A stretch of DNA of 64,000 nucleotides from Aquimarina spinulae (GCF_943373825.1 NZ_CALSBP010000001.1:1311923-1375922), one strand, 5' to 3'. Shown: positions 36,708 to 45,208, counted from the stretch's first letter. A program made the numbers and translations. Notes: generated from the sequence alone by a model not told the origin.

Positions 36708-38087
36708 ATGAAAATCAACACATTTTTTTATGGACTTCTCACTATAACGTTTTTGTTTATTAGTTGTAGTAAAGATGAGATTTTAGACGAAGCAGCACCT
36801 GAGTCTGGGGATTTACAGGAAGAGGTTTCTTCAAAAGCATTAAAACAAATTGGTTCGGGAGTAATGATGCAAGCTTTTTATTGGGATGTTCCGGCAGGAG
36901 GCACCTGGTGGAATGTTGTAAAAGGAAAAGTAAATAGTTGGAGTAATGCAGGGATAGATGCTATTTGGTTACCACCTGTTAGTAAGGCTATGAATGGAGG
37001 GTTATCTATGGGGTATGATCCCTTTGATTATTATGATTTTGGGGAGTATAATCAAATGGGGAGTACCGAAACCAGATTTGGTTCGCGCTCAGAATTAACT
37101 AGTTTAATTACAACTGCACATAATAATAGTCTAAGTGTAATAGCAGATATAGTGATTAATCACAATAGTGGAGGAGATTCTGAAGCTAATATTTTTACTA
37201 ATTCTAATACATATACAGATTATAACCCTCTATCTGGATTATTTGAAAGAACTCAGTATGATTTTCATCCAAATGATTATCATGCTAATGATTCTGGTGT
37301 TTTTGGAGGTTTTGCAGATATGTGTCACCACAAAAGTTATGTGCAGGATTGGTTATGGAAAAAACCTAACTCTGTAGCTAAGTATTATAAAAATACGATG
37401 AAATTTGATGGTTGGAGATTTGATTATGTAAAAGGATTTGAACCTTGGGTTCCAAAAGAATTTAGAAATGCAGTAGGAGGGTTTGCTGTAGGGGAATATT
37501 GGGATGGAAATGTAAATACATTAAAATGGTGGACAGATCAAGCGCAAATGTCTGCATTTGATTTTGGATGTTATTACAAAATGAAAGATGCATTTCAAGG
37601 AAATAATTTAAACGCACTTAGTGGAGATATGCTATGGAAAAGAAATGCTTCTAGAGCAGTTACTTTTGTTGCTAATCATGATACTGATGAAATCATTAAT
37701 AATAAAATATTGGCTTATGCATACATTTTAACTCATGAAGGATATCCTGCGATTTTTTATAGAGATTATGAGGATTGGTTAGATAAAAATAAAATGAATA
37801 ATCTAATTTGGATTCATAACAATCTTGCAGGAGGAAACACAACAAACCTTTGGACAGATAATGACGAATATATCGCTAGAAGAAATGGAGGAAGTGGTAA
37901 AAATGGTTTAGTGGTGTACATTAATAATTCAGATTCATGGCAGGAAAGATGGATCCAGACCAATTGGTCAAATAAAAAAATTAAAGACTATACGGGGCAT
38001 TCGGGATGGGAGCCGACTACTCAGGGAGGTAAATGGGTTAAGATCCAGGCACCGCCAAAAGGCTATTCTGTATGGTCTTTGAAATAA
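36708..38087 (+). CDS. Lipoprotein alpha-amylase, GH13 subfamily 7 (archaeal type)
   Basis: 459 residues. Lipoprotein signal with LFISC (Cys20) and an acidic SKDE behind it, so probably exported to the outer membrane surface. The catalytic TIM barrel has DIVINH (region I), nucleophile Asp239 in WRFDYVKG, acid/base Glu263 in VGEYWDG and Asp325 in VANHDTDE. The sequence tracks the Thermococcales amylases (GH13_7), as I recall them, in long stretches: MQAFYWDVP, GYDPFDYYDFGEY, TRFGS, AIFYRDYEDWLDK and NNLIWIHNNLAGG. It hydrolyses starch/glycogen alpha-1,4 links. No SusCD genes adjoin it, so it stands alone behind two LacI-type operators. Confidence 0.93.
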   Translation: MKINTFFYGLLTITFLFISCSKDEILDEAAPESGDLQEEVSSKALKQIGSGVMMQAFYWDVPAGGTWWNVVKGKVNSWSNAGIDAIWLPPVSKAMNGGLSMGYDPFDYYDFGEYNQMGSTETRFGSRSELTSLITTAHNNSLSVIADIVINHNSGGDSEANIFTNSNTYTDYNPLSGLFERTQYDFHPNDYHANDSGVFGGFADMCHHKSYVQDWLWKKPNSVAKYYKNTMKFDGWRFDYVKGFEPWVPKEFRNAVGGFAVGEYWDGNVNTLKWWTDQAQMSAFDFGCYYKMKDAFQGNNLNALSGDMLWKRNASRAVTFVANHDTDEIINNKILAYAYILTHEGYPAIFYRDYEDWLDKNKMNNLIWIHNNLAGGNTTNLWTDNDEYIARRNGGSGKNGLVVYINNSDSWQERWIQTNWSNKKIKDYTGHSGWEPTTQGGKWVKIQAPPKGYSVWSLK

Positions 38088-38110
38088 TATTAAATATTAT
38101 TGAAGAAAAC

Positions 38111-38140
38111 TTTGTGGATAATAGTTTTGTATTATCTTTG
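38111..38140 (+). promoter_or_regulatory. Promoter of rpsU
   Basis: TTTG (38111-38114), 18 bp, TATCTTTG (38133-38140): full Bacteroidota consensus, 35 bp before the start. Confidence 0.75.
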
Positions 38141-38160
38141 CACACTAATTATTTCTAAAG

Positions 38161-38170
38161 AAAGGAGGTG
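38161..38170 (+). promoter_or_regulatory. Strong Shine-Dalgarno of rpsU
   Basis: AAAGGAGGTG ends 5 bp before ATG, with GGAGG 7 bp before it. Almost no other gene in this window has such a site. In Bacteroidota the anti-SD of 16S rRNA is sequestered with the help of S21, and rpsU is a known exception with an SD, proposed to make S21 autoregulated. Confidence 0.85.
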
Positions 38171-38175
38171 CCACT

Positions 38176-38370
38176 ATGTTAATTATACCAGTTAAAGACG
38201 GAGAAAATATAGATAGAGCGTTAAAACGTTTTAAGCGAAAATTTGATCGAACAGGAACGATGCGTCAGCTTCGTAAACGCCAAGCGTTTTCAAAACCTTC
38301 TGTTGAAAGAAGAGCGCAGATTCAAAAAGCGCAATATATTCAACACTTAAGAGATCAAGAAGAAATTTAA
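38176..38370 (+). CDS. rpsU: 30S ribosomal protein bS21
   Basis: 64 residues, the full family length: basic, with IPVKDGENIDRALKRFKRKF and TGTMRQLRKRQAFSKPSVER. S21 sits on the 30S platform near the 3' end of 16S rRNA. In Flavobacteriia it forms part of the pocket that occludes the anti-Shine-Dalgarno sequence. Its own strong SD and own promoter suggest that ribosomes lacking S21 translate this mRNA preferentially. A terminator follows, partly overlapping the xerC start region. Confidence 0.97.
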   Translation: MLIIPVKDGENIDRALKRFKRKFDRTGTMRQLRKRQAFSKPSVERRAQIQKAQYIQHLRDQEEI

Positions 38371-38442
38371 AAGTAAATAACGTTGTCTTTATAGTGTTTC
38401 TTTATCATAAGAAGCTAGATACCGTTTTTCAGTATAAATTTT

Positions 38443-38493
38443 AACCGTTAGGATACCAAAAGTTTTATACTTTTGTTTTCTAACGGTTTTTTT
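38443..38493 (+). terminator. Terminator between rpsU and xerC
   Basis: AACCGTTAG (38443-38451) pairs with CTAACGGTT (38480-38488), with CAAAAG/CTTTTG as an inner stem, followed by TTTTTT. The T tract ends directly at the xerC ATG at 38494, so xerC must be transcribed by readthrough or from a start in this hairpin. Confidence 0.8.
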
Positions 38494-39384
38494 ATGTTTA
38501 TTTCTGAATTTATAGAATATTTACTTCACGAAAAAAATTATTCTAAGCATACAGTAACGGCCTATAAAGCAGATTTACTATCTTTTTTAGAGTTCTATCA
38601 AATAGAATATGATACTTCGAAGATAGCCGATGCAAACTATGCTCAGATTCGTTCCTGGATTGTGAGTCTTGTTAATGATGGTGTTTCTAATCGAACGATT
38701 AATAGAAAGGTGTCTTCTCTTAAAACATATTATAAATTTCTGCTTAAGTCAGAACAAATAGATAAGAACCCCCTGGCGAAGCATCAAGCTTTAAAAGCGC
38801 CTAAAAAGCTCCAAATACCATTTTCTACGCAAGAAGTAGAAGATGTTTTGAAAGATTTAAGAGATGATCAGGATTTCGAAAGTGTTAGAGATAGGTTGAT
38901 TGTAGAGCTTTTTTATGCTACAGGAATAAGAAGAATAGAATTAGTAAATCTTAAACTATCAGATGTAGATATAAGCCAGAAGCAAATAAAAGTCTTGGGC
39001 AAACGTAATAAGGAAAGATATTTGCCGCTTCTTTCGTCGGTTTGTGATACGTTAAGCTTGTATTTGACCGTGAGATCTGATTTGATTGTGGGGCAAGAAC
39101 CTTCCTTTTTGCTTTTGACAAAAAAAGGAGTTAAAATCTACGAAACACTTGTGTATCGCATTATAAATAGTTATTTTAGTAAGGCATCTTCAAAAGTAAA
39201 AAAGAGTCCGCATATTTTAAGACATTCTTTTGCGACACATTTGCTAAACGAAGGAGCAAACTTAAATGCTGTAAAAGAATTGCTTGGCCATTCCAGTTTA
39301 GCTGCTACTCAGATATATACTCATCATAGTGTAGCTCAGTTAACAAAAGTATATAAGCAATCTCATCCAAGAAATAAAAAATAA
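38494..39384 (+). CDS. Site-specific tyrosine recombinase XerC/XerD family
   Basis: 296 residues from the ATG at 38494. The N-terminal SAM-like core-binding domain (HEKNYSKHTVTAYKADLLSF) is followed by the catalytic domain with Arg146 (YATGIRRIEL), Lys170, His240/Arg243 (PHILRHSFATHLL), His266 (ELLGHSSLAATQ) and Tyr275 nucleophile (IYTHHS). This complete set fits the chromosomal dimer-resolving XerC/D recombinase. The neighbours rpsU and hpf are the usual flavobacterial context for the chromosomal xerC, so mobility is not indicated. XerC and XerD cannot be told apart from this alone. Confidence 0.9.
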   Translation: MFISEFIEYLLHEKNYSKHTVTAYKADLLSFLEFYQIEYDTSKIADANYAQIRSWIVSLVNDGVSNRTINRKVSSLKTYYKFLLKSEQIDKNPLAKHQALKAPKKLQIPFSTQEVEDVLKDLRDDQDFESVRDRLIVELFYATGIRRIELVNLKLSDVDISQKQIKVLGKRNKERYLPLLSSVCDTLSLYLTVRSDLIVGQEPSFLLLTKKGVKIYETLVYRIINSYFSKASSKVKKSPHILRHSFATHLLNEGANLNAVKELLGHSSLAATQIYTHHSVAQLTKVYKQSHPRNKK

Positions 39385-39455
39385 AAGATGAATTGTTAGC
39401 TTTATCAATCTTTTTTGGCTTAAAATTTTGTTCAACCTAATTAAACTAACAACCT

Positions 39456-39758
39456 ATGAAAGTGAACTTGCAGTCCGTAAATTTTAATGCTGATCAAAAG
39501 TTAGTGGATTTTACTCAAACTAAATTAGATAAGTTAGAGACTCATTTTAATCGAATAATTCACGCAGATGTATTTTTGAAAGTTATGAATACAAGTGGTA
39601 AAGAAAATAAAATTACAGAGATTTTGTTAAGTGTGCCAGGAGATGAATTTATGATAAAAAAAATTAATAAATCCTTTGAAGAAGGTGTGGATGAGTGTGT
39701 TAGTTCGTTAGAAAGACAACTTAGAAAACGTAAAGAAAAATTAAATACACATGTTTGA
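39456..39758 (+). CDS. hpf: Ribosome hibernation-promoting factor (short HPF/RaiA)
   Basis: 100 residues with the HPF/YfiA fold: MKVNLQSVNFNADQKLVDFT, KLDKLETHFNRIIHADVFLK, and a C-terminal helix ending QLRKRKEKLN. This is the short form without the C-terminal dimerisation domain of long HPF. It binds the decoding centre of stationary-phase 30S subunits. It stands just before the tRNA/tuf cluster, as in many flavobacteria. Confidence 0.9.
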   Translation: MKVNLQSVNFNADQKLVDFTQTKLDKLETHFNRIIHADVFLKVMNTSGKENKITEILLSVPGDEFMIKKINKSFEEGVDECVSSLERQLRKRKEKLNTHV

Positions 39759-39779
39759 CTATTTTTTTTGAAAAATAGT

Positions 39780-39809
39780 TTTGTGAAAGAAATAAATTCT
39801 ATACATTTG
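39780..39809 (+). promoter_or_regulatory. Promoter of the tRNA-Thr(TGT) gene
   Basis: TTTG (39780-39783), 18 bp, TACATTTG (39802-39809). Confidence 0.7.
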
Positions 39810-39859
39810 CAGTCCGTTAGAAATAGCGGACTTTTTTATGTTCTAAAACATGGTGAAAA

Positions 39860-39933
39860 GCCGATGTAGCTCAGCTGGCTAGAGCAGCTGATTTGTAATC
39901 AGCAGGTCGTGGGTTCGAGTCCCTCCATCGGCT
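39860..39933 (+). tRNA. tRNA-Thr (anticodon TGT)
   Basis: Cloverleaf seen directly: acceptor GCCGATG pairs with CATCGGC; anticodon stem GCTGA/TCAGC closes loop TTTGTAA with anticodon TGT; T-arm GGGTTCGAGTCCC. No encoded CCA, as usual in Bacteroidota. Confidence 0.95.
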
Positions 39934-39982
39934 CTAAAAAAGCATTTTTTTTAAATAAAAAAGAAAGCTTTTTAAATAGAAT

Positions 39983-40012
39983 TTTGAATTGTAAAATAAA
40001 TGACTATTTTTG
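39983..40012 (+). promoter_or_regulatory. Promoter of the tRNA-Tyr gene
   Basis: TTTG (39983-39986), 18 bp, TATTTTTG (40005-40012), about 50 bp upstream of the tRNA. Confidence 0.65.
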
Positions 40013-40061
40013 CGCACTCAAAATTCAATAAGTTCATTTTAAAATATTGAATTTTTTAATC

Positions 40062-40143
<82 letters not shown>

Positions 40144-40244
40144 CATAATTTAAAAATAAACATCAACTTAATTTGTCTAGATGTTTTTTTTGAAAGAAGT
40201 TAAAAATAAAATTCTGTTCTGAAATTTTTAATTCAGAACTAAAA

Positions 40245-40317
40245 GCGGGAGTAGCTCAGTTGGTAGAGCGTCAGCCTTCCAAGCTGAATGTCGCCAGTTC
40301 GAACCTGGTCTCCCGCT
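40245..40317 (+). tRNA. tRNA-Gly (anticodon TCC)
   Basis: Acceptor GCGGGAG/CTCCCGC; anticodon stem TCAGC/GCTGA closes loop CTTCCAA (TCC). No own promoter visible; probably cotranscribed with the upstream tRNA genes. Confidence 0.95.
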
Positions 40318-40548
40318 CTAAGAATTTTCTTTACGTTCAAATAATGTATTTGATTAGTAAAAGAAAGCAGGATGAAAAACTTGCATAGAGAGTGAGGCCT
40401 TATTTTTGAGGTTTTTAGCTTTAAAATAGAGCAGATCTTAATTATAAACTAATTAAGGTTGGATTTTTAACATAAATGTAATGATTGATCGGATTCCTTT
40501 CTTATAGTAATGAAAGTGCTCTGATTTGTCATTATACTCGTGTAAAAA

Positions 40549-40620
40549 GCCGGTGTAGCTCAGGGGTAGAGCGTTTCCTTGGTAAGGAAGAGGTCACGAG
40601 TTCAAATCTCGTCATTGGCT
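40549..40620 (+). tRNA. tRNA-Thr (anticodon GGT)
   Basis: Acceptor GCCGGTG pairs with CATTGGC using two G-T wobbles. Anticodon loop TTGGTAA (GGT). T-arm ACGAGTTCAAATCTCGT. It precedes tuf by 60 bp. The 230 bp between tRNA-Gly and this gene hold nothing I can name. Confidence 0.93.
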
Positions 40621-40679
40621 CTAGGTTCAGAATTTTAAATTGAACACTAATATATAACTTAGATTAAATAAATTAATTA

Positions 40680-41866
40680 TGGCAAAGGAAACTTTTGATC
40701 GTTCCAAACCGCACTTAAATATTGGTACTATTGGACACGTTGATCACGGTAAAACGACTTTAACTGCTGCGATTACTAAAGTATTGGCAGATGCAGGTCT
40801 TTCTGAAGCAAGAGATTTCGATCAAATCGATAATGCTCCTGAAGAAAAAGAAAGAGGTATTACTATTAATACATCTCATGTTGAGTACCAAACTGAGAAT
40901 CGTCATTATGCACACGTTGATTGTCCAGGTCACGCCGATTATGTAAAGAACATGGTTACTGGTGCTGCTCAAATGGACGGAGCGATCTTAGTAGTTGCTG
41001 CTACAGATGGTCCTATGCCACAAACACGTGAACATATACTTTTAGGTCGCCAGGTAGGTATTCCTAGAATCGTTGTATTCCTTAATAAAGTGGATATGGT
41101 TGATGATGAGGAATTATTAGAGCTTGTTGAAATGGAAGTAAGAGATCTTCTTTCTTTCTATGAGTATGACGGTGATAATGGTCCTATAATTGCTGGATCT
41201 GCTCTTGGAGCTCTTAATGGAGAGCAAAAATGGGTTGATACAGTTTTAGAATTAATGAAAGCTGTAGATTCTTGGATCGAATTACCAAAGCGTGATGTTG
41301 AGAAAGATTTCTTAATGCCGATTGAAGATGTATTTTCTATTACTGGTCGTGGTACTGTTGCTACAGGTCGTATAGAAACAGGAATCGCTAATACTGGAGA
41401 TCCTGTAGAGATCATTGGTATGGGAGCTGAAAAGCTTACTTCAACTATAACAGGTATCGAGATGTTCCGTCAAATCCTTGATAGAGGTGAGGCAGGAGAT
41501 AATGCTGGTATCCTATTAAGAGGTATTGAGAAAACTCAGATTTCTCGTGGTATGGTAATCACTAAGCCTGGTTCTGTAACTCCACATAAAAAATTCAAAG
41601 CTGAGGTATATATCCTTAAGAAAGAAGAAGGTGGACGTCACACTCCATTCCATAATAACTACCGTCCTCAGTTTTATGTACGTACAACTGATGTAACAGG
41701 AAATATTGCTCTTCCTGATGGAGTTGAGATGGTAATGCCTGGGGATAACTTAACTATTACTGTTGAGCTAATTCAGACAATTGCAATGAATGTAGGTCTT
41801 CGTTTTGCGATCCGTGAAGGTGGTAGAACAGTAGGTGCCGGTCAGGTAACTGAAATTTTAGACTAA
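40680..41866 (+). CDS. tuf: Translation elongation factor EF-Tu
   Basis: 395 residues, full length (ATG at 40680). G1 [10 protein letters not shown], switch I RGITIN, G3 [10 protein letters not shown] and G4 NKVDMVD are all intact. The C-terminal domains end [10 protein letters not shown]. It delivers aminoacyl-tRNA to the ribosome A site. It lies in the conserved order tRNA-tuf-tRNA-Trp-secE-nusG-rplK-rplA-rplJ-rplL-rpoB-rpoC. A hairpin at 41889-41914 separates it from tRNA-Trp. Confidence 0.98.
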
Positions 41867-41888
41867 TACAAGATAGTATATACAAGTT

Positions 41889-41914
41889 AAGGTATTCGTT
41901 GATACGAATACCTT
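41889..41914 (+). other. Hairpin between tuf and tRNA-Trp
   Basis: AAGGTATTCGT pairs perfectly with ACGAATACCTT (11 bp, 4-nt loop). No T tract follows, so it is more likely an RNA processing or stabilising stem than a full terminator. Confidence 0.6.
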
Positions 41915-41924
41915 GACTTATGTT

Positions 41925-41997
41925 ACGGGTTTAGCTCAGTTGGTAGAGCACTGGTCTCCAAAACCAGGTGTCGGGAGTTCGAGTCTCTCAACCCGTG
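41925..41997 (+). tRNA. tRNA-Trp (anticodon CCA)
   Basis: Acceptor ACGGGTT/AACCCGT; anticodon stem TGGT/ACCA closes loop CTCCAAA (CCA); T-arm GGGAGTTCGAGTCTCTC. Lies between tuf and secE, its conserved place in many bacteria. Confidence 0.95.
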
Positions 41998-42099
41998 CAA
42001 AGTCAATCAATATTGTATGTATACAGTATGGATTGTTATAATAATGAGTTTTATAACGAAATTCAAATTTGTTTTTGATTCGTTTAAAAAATAAACAAG

Positions 42100-42298
42100 A
42101 TGGCTGGACTAGTAAATTACATTGCAGAATCATATAATGAGCTAAAGAATCATGTGACTTGGACCCCTTGGGCAGAAGCACAAAGACTTACTTTGATTGT
42201 AATCGTTTTTTTCGGTTATTTTTTCCTTAGTTATCTGGGGTATAGATACTGCATTTAGTAATGTGATAGAATATTATTTTACTTTAGTTAAATCTTAA
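42100..42298 (+). pseudogene. secE: SecE preprotein translocase subunit, frameshifted as written
   Basis: The frame from the ATG at 42100 gives MAGLVNYIAESYNELKNHVT, then WTPWAEAQRLTLIVIVF, a normal flavobacterial SecE start. After the seven-T run at 42206-42212 it turns into FGYFFLSYLGYRYCI and stops at 42258. Removing one T restores SVIFSLVIWGIDTAFSNVIE and a stop at 42296-42298, which is the expected SecE membrane helix and tail (65 residues). SecE is essential, so either the assembly has an extra T, or slippage on T7 restores the frame. It is placed properly between tRNA-Trp and nusG. The label pseudogene describes the sequence as given; the gene is probably functional. Confidence 0.9.
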
Positions 42299-42307
42299 AT
42301 TTTTAAA

Positions 42308-42862
42308 ATGGCTGAAGTAGATAATACGAAGAAATGGTACGTGGTAAGAGCGGTAAGCGGTCAGGAAAATAAAGTTAAAGACTATATCGAGCGAGAGATT
42401 GCTCATATGGGACTTGAAGATTATGTTTCTCAGATTCTTGTACCTACAGAAAAAGTAGTGCAGATTCGTAATGGAAAAAAAATAAATAAAGAAAGAGTGT
42501 ATTTTCCCGGTTATGTTATGATAGAAGCTAACCTTTCTGGAGAAATACCACATATCATTAAATCTATTAATGGTGTAATAGGTTTTCTTGGTGAAGTAAA
42601 AGGAGGAGATCCTGTACCACTAAGAAAAGCAGAAATTAATAGAATGCTAGGTAAGGTTGATGAACTTGCAGTTAAGACTGATAATGTTGCAATTCCTTAT
42701 ACAGTAGGAGAGACAGTGAAAGTTATCGATGGACCATTTAACGGGTTTAACGGTACTGTTGAAAAAGTAAACGAAGAAAAGCGTAAACTTGAAGTAATGG
42801 TTAAGATTTTTGGAAGAAAAACACCATTAGAATTAAGTTATATGCAAGTAGAAAAAATATAA
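42308..42862 (+). CDS. nusG: Transcription antitermination factor NusG
   Basis: 184 residues. NGN domain (KKWYVVRAVSGQENKVKDYI, PTEKVVQIRNGKK, FPGYVMIEANLSGEI) and a C-terminal KOW domain (GETVKVIDGPFNGFNGTVEK). It binds RNA polymerase and couples transcription to translation or Rho. It follows secE by about 10 bp and precedes rplK. Confidence 0.97.
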   Translation: MAEVDNTKKWYVVRAVSGQENKVKDYIEREIAHMGLEDYVSQILVPTEKVVQIRNGKKINKERVYFPGYVMIEANLSGEIPHIIKSINGVIGFLGEVKGGDPVPLRKAEINRMLGKVDELAVKTDNVAIPYTVGETVKVIDGPFNGFNGTVEKVNEEKRKLEVMVKIFGRKTPLELSYMQVEKI

Positions 42863-42885
42863 TAATTGTTACATTATAGATCCAG

Positions 42886-42921
42886 AGTTGTTCTTTTGCT
42901 TCCACTTATAGAACAATTCTA
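42886..42921 (+). promoter_or_regulatory. Stem-loop in the rplK leader
   Basis: AGTTGTTCT near 42889 pairs with AGAACAATT near 42911, with one G-T pair, 17-26 bp before the rplK start. In other bacteria the rplK-rplA leader holds the L1 autoregulatory binding site; whether this stem is that site is inference. Confidence 0.35.
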
Positions 42922-42937
42922 ATTTAAAATTAGAAAA

Positions 42938-43375
42938 ATGGCTAAAGAGATAGGTAAAGTAGTAAAATTACAAGTGCGTGGAGGAGCGGCAAACCCATCC
43001 CCACCAGTTGGACCTGCTTTAGGTGCTGCCGGAGTAAATATCATGGAATTCTGTAAGCAATTCAATGGTAGAACACAAGATAAAGCTGGTAAAGTATTAC
43101 CGGTTGTAATTAATGTGTATACAGACAAGTCTTTTGACTTTGTTATCAAAACTCCACCAGCAGCTGTTCAGATACTGGAAGCAGCAAAACAGAAAAAAGG
43201 TTCTGGAGAGCCTAATCGTAAAAAAGTAGCTAGTGTTACTTGGGATCAAGTTCGTACAATCGCAGAAGATAAAATGCAGGATTTAAATGCATTTACTGTA
43301 GAATCTGCTATGAAAATGATTGCCGGTACCGCTCGTTCAATGGGTGTAACTGTAAAAGGACAAGCTCCTTTTTAA
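42938..43375 (+). CDS. rplK: 50S ribosomal protein uL11
   Basis: 145 residues, full length. N-terminal [20 protein letters not shown] with the conserved proline switch region, then [12 protein letters not shown], and a C-terminal rRNA-binding domain ending [12 protein letters not shown]. Component of the GTPase-associated centre of the 50S subunit. First of the four-gene ribosomal run. Confidence 0.98.
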   Translation: MAKEIGKVVKLQVRGGAANPSPPVGPALGAAGVNIMEFCKQFNGRTQDKAGKVLPVVINVYTDKSFDFVIKTPPAAVQILEAAKQKKGSGEPNRKKVASVTWDQVRTIAEDKMQDLNAFTVESAMKMIAGTARSMGVTVKGQAPF

Positions 43376-43393
43376 TCCAAAAACGTTTACAAA

Positions 43394-44089
43394 ATGGCAA
43401 AAGTAACTAAAAAGCAAAAAGAAGCGAAAGCTAAGGTTGATAGCAACAAAGCATATTCGGTAGAAGAAGCTTCTTCTTTAATAAAAGAAATAACAAACGT
43501 AAATTTTGATGCTTCTGTAGATCTTGCTGTTCGTCTGAACGTAGATCCGCGTAAAGCAAATCAAATGGTGCGTGGTGTGGTAACATTACCTCACGGAACA
43601 GGAAAAGATGTTAAAGTATTAGCATTAGTAACACCAGATAAAGAAGCCGAAGCAAAAGAAGCAGGTGCTGATTTTGTTGGTCTTGATGAATATCTTGATA
43701 AAATCAAAGGCGGATGGACAGATGTTGATGTAATAATCACTATGCCTAGCGTTATGGGTAAACTAGGACCATTAGGTAGAGTATTAGGACCTCGTGGATT
43801 AATGCCTAACCCAAAAACAGGAACAGTGACTATGGATGTTTCAAAAGCAGTTTCTGATGTAAAGGCAGGTAAGATTGATTTTAAAGTAGATAAAACTGGT
43901 ATTGTTCATGCAGCAATAGGTAAATCTTCATTCGATGCCGAGAAAATAGCTGGAAATGCTAAAGAATTATTAACAACATTGGTAAAGTTGAAGCCACAGA
44001 CTGCAAAAGGAATATATATTAAGTCAATATATATATCATCTACAATGAGTCCTGGTGTAGAAATTGACACTAAAAACTTTGCTGGGTAA
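43394..44089 (+). CDS. rplA: 50S ribosomal protein uL1
   Basis: 231 residues, full length. Two-domain L1 with [32 protein letters not shown] and IHAAIGK-type motif ([10 protein letters not shown]). Binds 23S rRNA at the L1 stalk and, in many bacteria, represses its own mRNA. Lies 18 bp after rplK. Confidence 0.98.
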   Translation: MAKVTKKQKEAKAKVDSNKAYSVEEASSLIKEITNVNFDASVDLAVRLNVDPRKANQMVRGVVTLPHGTGKDVKVLALVTPDKEAEAKEAGADFVGLDEYLDKIKGGWTDVDVIITMPSVMGKLGPLGRVLGPRGLMPNPKTGTVTMDVSKAVSDVKAGKIDFKVDKTGIVHAAIGKSSFDAEKIAGNAKELLTTLVKLKPQTAKGIYIKSIYISSTMSPGVEIDTKNFAG

Positions 44090-44104
44090 TTAAGATAAAC
44101 GATT

Positions 44105-44626
44105 ATGACAAGAGAAGAAAAATCACTAGTAATTGATGACTTAACTGCTCAGTTAGCTGATAACACTAATATCTATTTAGCTGATATTTCAGGTTTAGAT
44201 GCAGGAACAACTTCAAATTTACGTAGAGCTTGTTTTAAAGCTAATGTATCATTAAAAGTAGTTAAGAACACACTCCTTGCAAAAGCAATGGAGAATTCAG
44301 ATAAAGATTTTGGAGAATTACCAACGACATTAAAAGGTAATACTTCCATTATGTTTGCTGAAACCGGAAATGCACCAGCAAAGGTAATTAAGGAATTTCG
44401 TAAGAAATCCGAAAAACCTGTATTAAAAGGAGCATTTATAGAAGAGGCAGTATATGTAGGTGACGAAAACTTAGACGCTTTAGTTAATATTAAGTCTAAA
44501 GAAGAAGTTATCGGAGACATTATTGGTCTATTACAATCACCAGCTAAGAATGTTATTTCAGCATTAAAATCAAGTGGTGGTACTATAGCCGGTATTCTTA
44601 AAACATTATCCGAAAAAGAAGGGTAA
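44105..44626 (+). CDS. rplJ: 50S ribosomal protein uL10
   Basis: 173 residues. N-terminal rRNA-binding part (MTREEKSLVIDDLTAQLADN, LKVVKNTLLAKAM) and C-terminal helix that binds L7/L12 dimers (LQSPAKNVISALKSSGGTIA). Only 15 bp separate it from rplA, so there is no room for a typical rplJ leader structure here. Confidence 0.97.
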   Translation: MTREEKSLVIDDLTAQLADNTNIYLADISGLDAGTTSNLRRACFKANVSLKVVKNTLLAKAMENSDKDFGELPTTLKGNTSIMFAETGNAPAKVIKEFRKKSEKPVLKGAFIEEAVYVGDENLDALVNIKSKEEVIGDIIGLLQSPAKNVISALKSSGGTIAGILKTLSEKEG

Positions 44627-44694
44627 TTAATAGTAGTGTACGCACTTTTTAACAATTATATTTCAATTAAAAAAATTATTTAAAACGATAGAAA

Positions 44695-45072
44695 ATGGCA
44701 GATTTAAAAGATTTCGCAGAACAATTGGTTAACTTAACAGTAAAAGAAGTTAATGAGTTAGCTGATATATTAAAAGAAGAATATGGTATCGAACCTGCTG
44801 CTGCTGCAGTAGCTGTAGCTGCTGGCGGTGGTGCTGGTGGAGGAGATGCTGCTGAAGAAAAAACAGAATTTGATGTAATCCTTAAGGCTGCAGGTGGTGC
44901 TAAACTAGCTGTTGTAAAACTTGTAAAGGAACTTACAGGTCTTGGTCTTAAAGATGCTAAAGGATTAGTTGATGAAGCTCCTAAAGCAATCAAAGAAGGA
45001 ATATCTAAAGATGAAGCAGAAGCTCTTAAAGCACAATTAGAAGAGGCTGGAGCTGAGGTTGAGCTTAAATAA
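44695..45072 (+). CDS. rplL: 50S ribosomal protein bL12 (L7/L12)
   Basis: 125 residues. N-terminal dimerisation helices ([20 protein letters not shown]), an Ala/Gly-rich hinge ([17 protein letters not shown]), and the factor-binding C-terminal domain ([20 protein letters not shown]). It recruits translational GTPases to the ribosome. The strong stem at 45095-45137 follows. Confidence 0.97.
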   Translation: MADLKDFAEQLVNLTVKEVNELADILKEEYGIEPAAAAVAVAAGGGAGGGDAAEEKTEFDVILKAAGGAKLAVVKLVKELTGLGLKDAKGLVDEAPKAIKEGISKDEAEALKAQLEEAGAEVELK

Positions 45073-45094
45073 GCTTACCATATATTGACATATA

Positions 45095-45137
45095 GGTTTA
45101 GACCCATCATGCGATGATGCCTGATGAGGTCTAAACC
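45095..45137 (+). promoter_or_regulatory. Strong hairpin between rplL and rpoB
   Basis: GGTTTAGACC (45095-45104) pairs perfectly with GGTCTAAACC (45128-45137). The interior holds a second self-complementary stretch, CATCATGCGATGATG. Only ATTTTGCG follows, so it is a weak terminator at most. A partial terminator or RNase III-type processing site between ribosomal and polymerase genes is known at this position in Escherichia coli and is the likely role. Confidence 0.65.
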
Positions 45138-45208
45138 ATTTTGCGTATATAAACATTAAGTTACAAATACGCACCCTTTTTTAAATTTTAATTTAATTCC
45201 GTCCATTG

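Noticed and set aside
38494..39384. Tyrosine recombinase as the integrase of a mobile element
   Set aside because: All catalytic residues fit chromosomal XerC/D. It stands between rpsU and hpf, with no attachment-site repeats or cargo; the tRNA genes nearby are intact and not flanked by duplicated 3' ends.
44173..44655. 160-codon minus-strand frame over rplJ
   Set aside because: Antisense shadow of a conserved ribosomal protein gene.
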